Below, in pieces: positions 55,703-64,000 of a DNA stretch of 64,000 nucleotides. This DNA comes from Limnanthes douglasii subsp. nivea (taxonomy: Eukaryota > Streptophyta > Magnoliopsida > Brassicales > Limnanthaceae): the NCBI GenBank assembly GCA_036936605.1, contig JAUPFV010000004.1, positions 64,194,352 through 64,258,351 of the forward strand. The letters run 5' to 3'. Both the position numbers and the translations under genes were made by a program. Every line of letters starts with the position of its first letter. Within the stretch, counting starts at the first letter, position 1. Under the pieces are notes generated by a model that searched no databases, was not told the DNA's origin, and saw only the letters and a list, made by a program, of their open reading frames with translations.

Positions 55703-58687
55703 ATGTTCACAGCAAGAACAGCACTGATCAAGGGCGGTTGGCTTAACCTCTCAGAATTGGAGAAAGCTAAAAGAGTTGAAAAAGAAAAAAGACTTGCAGC
55801 AGGGCTTCCAGCGTCGCCTGTCGAGAAACCAGCCCCTTCAATCGAAGAATCTGACAGAGGTTCATCTTCTTCTAAAGGTACAAAACCTAGAAAACTCTTT
55901 CAGTCAACACTCTCCCCCATAGAATCTGGTTCTTCAGTTCAAGAATCGATCCCTATTGTTGAACCGGGGGTCACTGTCACCAGTGTTAGGAAAAAATCCT
56001 CTTTTATTGCTATGGGGTCTGATTCTGACCACTCTCCAGACAAATTAATCATGAAAAGGCCGAGTAGGTTGGTTAAAGGACTTCCTTCTAAAAGCACACC
56101 CTCAAAATCGGGGGCAAAAAATAGTGAATCATGGTCTGGGGCAACTATTAGGACTCTTCGGGAAAGGCCGGTCGGTCCGGGGACTAGCAGTCCTCTACCT
56201 CCCAAAGAAACTTCAACCTCAGAAACTCAAACTGAGGTGATAAGTCGAAAACATTCGGAGAGCCAACAGTCCGGTGGATTAGCTATGCCAAGCTTCAACC
56301 CTCCCCGGGCTGTTTCTACAGAAGCTCCCCCAACGATTATGGAGGAGAGGATGGAGGACTCCACTGAGGAGGTTAGATTTGAGTCCGAGTCCTCCGGACA
56401 GGCTGAAACTGCTATCGTTGTTGCCAAGAAGGGCAAAGAAGACTTGTATCTGAGGCGTCCGGACCTGCCGGAGAGCCTCGAAGGGAGAGTAGGGCCCTGC
56501 TTTCACAAGGTGGAGTTCAAGTATCTTTCATCTCTGTTAAAGACCAAGTATGCGTTCATCCATACTAAAGATCTGGGACGACTACGTACTAAGTGGGGGA
56601 TCCCTGAGAACGTAAAGATTCGAATTCCCATTGATCCAGAGACCCCGATGGACTGCAAAAGAAATGAGATAGTCTTCTTTACGAAGCTATTCAACTTGGG
56701 ACTTAGGTTCCCGCTGGACCCGGAGATAGTGCGCTATTTTCACTTGGTCAAGCTATGTCCAACACAGCTAAGCCCCAACGGTTGGTACACCTTGATGTCA
56801 TGTATTATGGCGTCTAGGCTATCTGGAATTCCTCTTCCTATGGAAGAGTTTGCAGCTGTGGCCAACTTGTGAAAACACCATCAGTTCCCCTTCTACCATT
56901 TCAACATGGGGAGCGATTTTAAAGCTGTCGATGATCTCCTGGAGTCGGAGAGCAAATGGAGGAGCCAGTTCTTGTTCGTCAGTGGCTCATGGGAAAATGG
57001 CAAGAAAATCAAAACCGGGGAGAATCCTAGCCTTCTTCGAAGTAGATGGAGAAGCGATCGTAAGTTTTTATTTTAAGTTTCTGTTCGAATCTTTCTTTCC
57101 TTTAAGTTTATACTAATCGGTTTTTCTTTTGTTTTATCAGAGCTGCCAAAAGAGTTCGGGGACTATCTGAAGGCCGGACAGGTCACCTGTGGCAAACTCA
57201 ACGCTTGGGCCGCAGAGAACTGGGAGAACCGGTTTCATAAAGCCTTCACTCCTGGGAACCTAACGAGGTCTCACCTGTGGAACACCACAGGTCGAAGAGA
57301 CTTAACCTGGGAGGAGTTCTCCACCCCACCTGATGAAGACGTCGTGCTGAGAAGGTCTCACGAACTGGATGGGACCCTCTTCCTTCCTGCCCGGGCCAAA
57401 GCCCCTAGTAAAATGAAGGGCAAGAAGAAGAAAGGCAGGAAAGCGGTAGAGGATACCGAGAAAGAGGCCCCAACAGAATCAGAGGTGCCAGCCCAGGCTC
57501 AAGTTGATGCAAACCTTCTACAAGTGGTAGAACAGGAGAGCGAGAAACAAGGAGTGAATCCCCCAAAACCTTTAAGGGCTTCCAAACGGGCTCGTAAGCA
57601 AGCAAGTGACAGTGCTGACAGGGAAGTCAAAAAGAAAAAGACTTCCCAAGGAGAAGAGCTCGCTCTCCGGGATCCGGAGCCCACTTTTTCAACCGATCCG
57701 ACGTTAGCCGAAGAGATCCCAGGGAATCTTAATGAAGGGATTCCAATGGAATTCCATACTGATGAGGTTGAAAGGGGAGAGATTAACATGGATGAAGTGG
57801 ACGTCACCGGTCTAGGTGCTCTAGGTGATTATTTCCTTGGCCTGTCCAGAGATGAGTTCGCAGGGCCATACGTTCCCCCAAGTAGTTCCAACACAGTGAA
57901 TTTCAATGGTAAGACTTTTATGGTTTCCAGCGAGAGGGACGTTATAGCCCATTCCCTCCTTAGCAATGTGCAGCCAGTACTTACTTTGGAAAGGCAAGTC
58001 CGAAGTCAGGCAACCACCATCAAGGACCTCAAGTCTGAGAAGGAGAAGCTGTCCGATGACCTCAGGACTGCTGCTACTAAGGTTGATTTGCTTAAGGAGT
58101 CGAACGAACAGCTAAAGAAGAATCAAAATGAAAGCAACACAAAGGTTGCTTCTTTAGAAGAGACCGTAAAAGATCTCCGGGCTAAGCTGTCCGGACTGGA
58201 GAAGGACTTGACAGCCTCAAGAGGAGAAACTGCAGCAAAGGAGAAGCTTGCCACCAATCTGACCACTGACAAACTTGCTTTAGAGAATGCAGTAAATCGG
58301 GCTGTTGAAGAGAAAGATGCTTTGGTGAAGGATCAAGAGGCCATGATCAAGGCCAAAATCAACGCTTATGCCAGGGAGATGATACAGAGTGAAGAATTAA
58401 TGATTGAAAAAGTGAAGTCCGATATGGTCCTCCTGTTTCACGAGAAGTTCCCGAAGAGGAGACTAGGGGACTTATGGCGCTATGTAGATGACGATGATCT
58501 CCCATACTGGACCATGGTTGATGAAGGGTACACTGATGTGTCCTCGTCCGGTGATGAAGAGGAAACCGGAGAGAGCCCAGGTGAGGAAGAGATTGACCCC
58601 AAGGGTAAGAAAATTGTCGAGGAGAAGAGCGACATCAAAAGCAAGAAAGCAGATGAGGGTGAGCCATCTTCAAAGGCTCAACTTTAA
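55703..58687 (+). pseudogene. Antisense gene (aORF) of copy E, one nonsense codon
   Basis: Exon 1 55703-57059, intron 57060-57140 (GTAAGT ... TTTTATCAG), exon 2 57141-58687; 968 codons including the stop. Exon 1 is exactly as long as in copy A (1357 nt). The only lesion is TGA at 56870-56872, where copy A has TGC (VANLC). It has the Ser/Pro-rich N-terminus, the central block GLRFPLDPEIVRYFHLVKLC, the basic KMKGKKKKGRK linker, a coiled coil (about 57970-58450) and an acidic tail. Many differences from copy A leave the frame intact, suggesting it was under selection until recently. Role unknown; the family label 'putative gypsy type transposon' (PF04195) is from memory. Confidence 0.8.
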
Positions 58688-59155
58688 TTTATAATTTGTT
58701 TTGTTTATCTTTTGTTTGAACTAAAGTCCTTGGAAGGCCAAGGCACCTTTTTTGTGATGGTGTCCGTATTATTCGGACAGATTTTTGTACTGTGCTCAAA
58801 CTTGTTCAAAAAGTCCTTGGAAGGCCAAGGCAACTTTGAATTGTTGAATGAATGCTTTTATTTTACTCAACCATCTTCTTCTTTTATTATTTGTCTTACT
58901 TTAGACAGCTAGAATTTAAGTAGCTTTGAGTTATTGTATTGTGAGAGTGTTTAGTTTCTCTGGCTAGAATTTAAGTAGCCTTTAGACCTTTCAGTCCGGG
59001 TAGTATGACAAGTAACAGAATTTTGCAAAAACTTAGAAAATTATTGAAGAAGGCATCAAGTTTTATTTAAAGCTCTCTGTGGCGCCGAAGAGAGGAAGTG
59101 GTATGCCCCCAAATATTTACATGGATGTTTAAACAAGTAAATATTTACATAAGCT
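58688..59155. other. Convergent spacer of copy E with three inverted repeats
   Basis: CCTTGGAAGGCCAAGG at 58728-58743 and 58815-58830, with GTCCGTATTATTCGGAC at 58762-58778 between them; the same set as in copy A. Confidence 0.6.
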
Positions 59156-62100
59156 TTATTCCAAGTACATTCGAAGGTGTTCAATATTCCAAGGGTGAGT
59201 TAAAACCCTGCCATCTTTGTCTTCCAACCAGTATGTCCCAAGCTTGATTCTTTCAACCACAGTATACGGACCCTCCCAAGTTGGGGCCAACTTTCCGAAG
59301 AGCTTTTCCTTGGTATGCAAGAAAAATTTCCTCAATACCTTATCTCCTGGTTGAAAGTCCCTTCTTTTAACTTTAGAAGCAAACCGGCTTCTCATCAAGC
59401 CCTGATAGTGTGCCATTCTAAGATGAGCTTTAACCCGTCTTTCTTCAATCAAATCAAGCTGATTTCTAACTGCCATCTCATTAGCCTGTCCGGAGAAGTT
59501 ATGAACACGAAAGGAGGGGAGTGTCTTCTCTATGGGAGCTACTGCATCCATCCCATAGACCAAGGCAAAGGGGGATTCTTGTGTTGCAGCCCCAGGTGTT
59601 GTCCGGTAGGCCCACAGGACTTCTTGTAGATAACTAGGCCACTTCCCAGCAGCCCCTTCTAAGTTTTTCTTTAAACCGGACAGTATTGTTCTATTAGCCA
59701 CCTCAACTTGCCCATTAGCCTGTGGGTGGAAAGGTGAAGAAAAGCAGTGCTGAATACCCTTTGTGGCACAGAAGCTCTCCATCTCTCTATTATTAAACTG
59801 TGGCCCATTGTCTGTTGTTATTTTCTGGGGGACACCAAATCTGCAACATATGTTGGACATAATGAATTTTATGACAGCTTTCGAGGCTGTCCCTGCCAAG
59901 GGAGCTGCTTCTACCCACTTTGAGAAGTAGTCAATGGCTACAATTATGGTCTTACGTCCTCCGGACGCCATAGGGAGAGGCCCAACCAAGTCCAATCCCC
60001 ATCGAGCAAAAGGGATGGGCTCAGAAATTGATTCCAAAGGAATGGCTGGTATATGAATTTCATTGCTGTACCTCTGGCATGGGTCACACCTCCTTACCAG
60101 CTCCTTAGCATCTTTCATTATTGATGGCCAATAATACCCGGAGAGAAGTACTCTTCTTGTTAAAGCTCTAAATCCACAATGGGCTGATCCCTCACCATCA
60201 TGCAATTCGGAGAGAACCATTTGTGACTCATGATCCCCTAAACAGCGTAGGAGAGGTTTGCTATAGGACTTTTTGTACAAGACTTCTCTAATCATAATGA
60301 AACCATGAGCCCCGTGTTTCAACATTCTGGCTTGTGATTTATCCAAGGGCACGATGCCATCGGACAGATATTGCATAAGAGGAGACCTCCAGTCTTGAGG
60401 CCGATTTACTTGTATTTCAAAGACTTCCTCTTTTTTACCTTCATCAAGTTGAATAGAAGGGCTTTCAAGCACATGGATCCATGGGTAGGACTCCGTATAT
60501 GCTATCGTTGCCAATGAATCTGCTAACTCATTCTCTGCCCGGGGGATGTGCTCATAGACAACAGCTTTAAATTTCAATGCCTCATTTTTCAAGAGGAGTA
60601 AATACTTGACCAATTGCTCCTTTCTAGCCTCTGACAGGCCTAGAGCATGGTGGACAAGCAATTGGGAGTCACTTAGTAGCTTGACCCTTTTTGCTCCACA
60701 GATGTATGCCAATTTTAACCCAGCTATAGCTGCTTCGTATTCGGACTCATTATTGGATGCCCTGAAAGCAAAACAAATAGCTTGAAACATATTGTCCCCA
60801 TAAGGGGGGAGTGAGACATATTCCTGCCCCAGATCCCATGGTACTGGATCCTCCGTCTGTTCGGACAATCCACACTTTTTTGTCTTTTGAATCAGCAGGT
60901 TGTTCTGAATCCCTATCAGAATGGAATTCGACCAGAAAGTCAGCCACAGCTTGAGCTTTTACTGCTGTCCGAGGAGCAAAGTCTATGTCGAAGTCCCCCA
61001 ACTCTACTGACCATTTTGTCATTCTACTTGAAATGTCTGCTTTTTGAAGGACATTCTTTAAAGGGAAAGATGTCCGGACAACGATAGGATGAGCCTGAAA
61101 GTAAGGCCTCATCTTCCTTGCAGCTATCACCAAGGCCAAGGCTAGTTTTTCAAGTTTCAAGTAACGCATCTCAGCATCAATCAAGCTTTTGCTGATGTAG
61201 TACACTGGGTGAGGATGTCCATCAACTTCCCTTACTAACACAACACTGATGGCACAACTTGAAACAGCCAGATATACAAAGAGAGTCTCCCCATCGACTG
61301 GCTTGAACAAAGTCTTGGGAGAGGACAGATGCTTATTAATTTCGTTGAATGCCTCATCACACTGTGGTGTCCACTCAAACCCTTTGGCACCCTTCAAGGT
61401 TTGAAAGAATGGAGCACATCTGTCCGAAGACCTGGAGATGAATCTGTTTAAGGCTGCCAACCTCCCCGTCAATCGCTGTACTTCTTTAATGTTTCGAGGA
61501 GGCTCCATTTGGAACAAAGCATTGAGTTGGTCCGGGTCAGGCTGTATCCCATGCTCACTTATGATATACCCTAAGAACTTCCCGGACTGTACTCCGAATA
61601 CACACTTTTCAGGGTTTAGTTTTAAATTTACTTTGGCCAGGTTGGCAAAAGTCTCCTGGAGGTCGGACAAGTGCAACTGCTCATTCACGCTTTTCACCAT
61701 CATATCGTCAATGTAAACCTCCATATTTCTTCCAATTTGATCAGCAAATGCCTTGTTGACTAACCTTTGATAAGTAGCCCCAGCATTTTTCAAGCCAAAG
61801 GGCATCATCTTGTAGCAGTGTAAACCTCTATCAGTGACAAAAGTAGTATGCTCTTGATCTCTTGGATCCACCTGGATCTGATTGTACCCGGAGAAGGCAT
61901 CCATGAAGGAGAGTAGCTTGTTTCCAAATGTAGAGTCCACTAATTGGTCTATCCGGGGAACCGGATACAAGTCTTTTGGGCAGGCTCTATTTAGGTCTGT
62001 GAAGTCAATGCACATACGCCATTTACCATTCTTCTTTTTTACCAAGACAGGATTGGCAGTCCACAAAGGGTACTGAGATTCTTTAATGTGCCCCATCTTT

Positions 62101-62444
62101 GTGAGTCTGTCAACCTCTTGTACAATGACATCAGCCTTTTCTTTTGAGAAAGCTCTCCTTTTTTGTAGCACTGGTGCCACATCCCTCCGGACTGATAGGT
62201 GATGGGAAATCACCTCTGATGGAACTCCAGTAACATCAGCATTGCACCAAGCAAAAACATGCTGATGGTCTTTCAAGAATTTCAACATTCCTTCTTTCAA
62301 CATCGGTGGCATTTTGGATCCTATCTTGACATTTTTTCCTTCTTCTAAGCAGTGTGTTTCAACCTCCTCAACTGGGATCAACACTCCGGGGGTCTCTCTG
62401 GGGTCATCAATTTCACCCTCACCCCCAGAAAGGCCCTCAAACTG
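59156..62444 (-). pseudogene. pol of copy E: RT, RNase H, second RNase H, integrase
   Basis: Continues in frame past the UAG at 62445-62447. RT (CIDFTDLNRACPKD, FGLKNAGATYQR, YIDDMM) and the first RNase H are open to about 60800, where an extra G in a G run shifts the frame within the second RNase H (after TDGGSSTMG). The rest of that RNase H (SDSQLLVHH, HIPRAENELADSLA) and integrase are open in the other frame to 59156. Integrase has the HHCC region (LHDGEGSAHCG ... CDPCQRY) and all three core acidic residues (GLDLVGPLP, TDNGPQF, GQVEVANRT), ending NIEHLRMYLE. Apart from the single shift it is close to intact. Confidence 0.9.
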
Positions 62445-64000
62445 CTATTGGTCATTTATACGGACTGCCCCCAGCGTTCGTGGAGCCAAGGCAGTGGCAT
62501 AACATTCTCTTGCAACTTTTTGGCTGCTCCGGACAACCCCAACCTGCCCCTGAACAACATATTTCAGACACTGATGGACTGTCGAAGCCACTGCATGCAT
62601 CCTAGAGAGCCAAGATCTCCCTAGAATAGCATTGTAACAGGTGGGACAATCCACCACAATGAAGAGTATTCTAACCATTTTCTTGAAAGGGCCCCTGCCC
62701 AACAACACTTTTTCTTCAAACTCCCCGATCACATCGGCTGAGCTGCCCGTGAAGCCCACGATTGATCTGTCCGACTTTTGTATCACAGCTGGATTTCTCA
62801 TTTTCTTGTAAGTGTTTAGAAAAAGGATATTGGCAGAGCTTCCAGTATCCACCAAAATTCGCCTTATCTTATTGCCCCCTATAGATGCTCCTATGACAAC
62901 AGCATCCTCATGAGGGCCAGCAATATCTCTCAAATCATCCTCATCGAAAATTATGAATGGGAATGAGTTTGGAGATTGATAGGATGTCATGCCTCCTTCT
63001 AGATGGGAGGCCAAATTATGAACATGCCTTTTTCTTGAAGAAGTAGTAGGAGCTGTCATAGTGTCCCCTCCGAAGATTGTCAGTGACTCGAAGAATTTAA
63101 TGAGCCCGGAGACTGATCTAGAACGCTCCTCAATAGTACCCACTCTGTTTCTGGTTGGATCGGGATCCAAGTACTCAGACTCCACATCAAACCTTTCAAC
63201 TATTACCATAGCCCCCTCCGGGCAGCGTTGCTTGGACCAACCCTATGAGTGTTGTCAGGCCTGTTGCCTCCTCTCCTTTTAACGTATGCACCCAACTTCC
63301 CTCTTTCAATCAAGTTTTGTACCTCTTGTTTCAATGCTATGCAATCATCAGTGGTATGGCCAATATCATTATGGTATTGGCAAAAGGAATTATTTCGATG
63401 TTCTCTAGGAGACTGCAAGGTTGCCGGTCTCCGGTAGTGTACTTCATCTTTTGTTTTATCGAAAATGGTTGCCACACTTTCTTTGAGCTCTGCAAACCAC
63501 TCCGGTTGGACCCATGGCCCTCTTTTGTTTCTAGACTGTTGGCTTTGAGCAGGAGCGGCTGGTTGAGACTGAGCTTTTCCCCTTCCATGCCCCTGTCTGG
63601 TTTCTCTTGCCTTGTTCCCGGACTGGTTTGGATTTGGAGTTGGTGCCACCGGGGTGGATCTCACCTGTCTGTGTACCCTGGTCTTTTTCGTTTCATCAAC
63701 ATTTATCTGCTTGCCAACTTGGTTCAGCAATCCTCCCCGGGTCATGGCTTTCTTCCTGGTCACCGAATCAGTCAGGTTTCCTGGGTTCAAACCTTGTCTT
63801 AGGGATGCTATTGCCACCTGTTCAAAACAATCAGCCAACCCGTTTTTTGTGTTTACAAAACGACTTATGTACTCTTTTAATGATTCGTTTGGTTCCTGGG
63901 CACAATGTATTATGGTATCTCTATTACCATTCAGCTCCTTACTTCCCACGAATTGCCTTCGAAAAGCCACCCAAAAAGTATCAAAGTCTTTAATACAACC
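62445..64000 (-). pseudogene. gag-protease of copy E (5' part outside window)
   Basis: Enters at the right edge within the gag core (FRRQFVGSKELNGN, EYISRFVNTKNGLADCFEQ), then a Gln/Pro/Ala linker and the CCHC-like motif (FCQYHNDIGHTTDDC). One G is missing near 63220, shifting the frame. The protease follows with VDTGSSAN (about 62850) and LGRSWLSRMHAV. Ends at TAG 62445-62447, after which the same frame continues into RT. Confidence 0.88.

Larger units (their letters stand above)
54792..64000 (-). mobile_element. Ty3/gypsy Tat-lineage LTR retrotransposon, copy E (5' end outside window)
   Basis: Minus strand, same plan as copy A: 3' LTR (54792-55271), polypurine tract, antisense promoter and aORF (plus strand), convergent spacer with hairpins, and pol and gag on the minus strand up to the right edge. 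Inserted into a LINE remnant. Fewer lesions than copy A: one stop in the aORF, one frame change in pol and one in gag. Confidence 0.92.

Overview
This window looks like plant nuclear DNA, probably from an eudicot. It has an intronless histone H4 gene with plant histone promoter motifs, GT-AG introns, long AT-rich spacers, and several plant transposon classes nested in one another. Only two stretches look like ordinary host genes: a spliced coiled-coil protein gene (about 26.6-28.1 kb) and histone H4 (51.44-51.76 kb). The species cannot be named from the sequence alone.

Layout. 1-9873: copy A of a Ty3/gypsy LTR retrotransposon of the Tat lineage on the minus strand (gag, protease, RT, two RNase H domains, integrase). 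It also carries a long spliced antisense gene (aORF) on the plus strand; its 3' LTR lies left of the window. Copy A interrupts a small fragment of a Mutator-like element (9874-10390). 10391-24597: two truncated plus-strand copies (B and C) fused end to end, with the 3' LTR of C at 24221-24597. The antisense gene of C is split by copy D (19457-23475), an internally deleted relative in minus orientation flanked by a 5-bp target duplication. 24598-29457: AT-rich spacer, the coiled-coil gene, more spacer. 29458-46948: a decayed L1-type LINE, split by an 11,084-bp Mutator-like element (33377-44460) with a 9-bp target duplication AATAACTTA. That element carries an apparently intact MURA-type transposase, a decayed multi-exon Ulp1-protease-like gene with a glutamine/glutamate-rich tract, and a small acidic-tail gene. 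46958-51180: AT-rich spacer with local tandem duplications, a tRNA-derived SINE and an unidentified decayed coding remnant. 51185-51756: histone H4 with its promoter. 52570-54791: a second L1 remnant on the minus strand containing a second SINE copy. 54792-64000: copy E of the Tat element, minus strand, with its 3' LTR, aORF, pol and most of gag in the window.

How the parts relate. Copies A, C and E share one plan. The sense LTR promoter drives gag-protease, then an in-frame UAG in a readthrough-like context, then RT/RNase H/integrase. Facing this is an independently promoted antisense gene (palindromic G-box, TATA box about 100-110 bp before the ATG, one short intron in A and E). The two transcription units converge on a short spacer with conserved hairpins. 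All Tat copies carry stops or frameshifts, many of them CAA/CAG to TAA/TAG changes, so they look silenced and decaying. The Mutator-like element is the most intact mobile element. Its introns and spacers are filled with dozens of copies of a short motif centred on TGCGAA that I cannot assign to a known function; I consider this motif, the shared UAG and the antisense gene the most interesting signals here.
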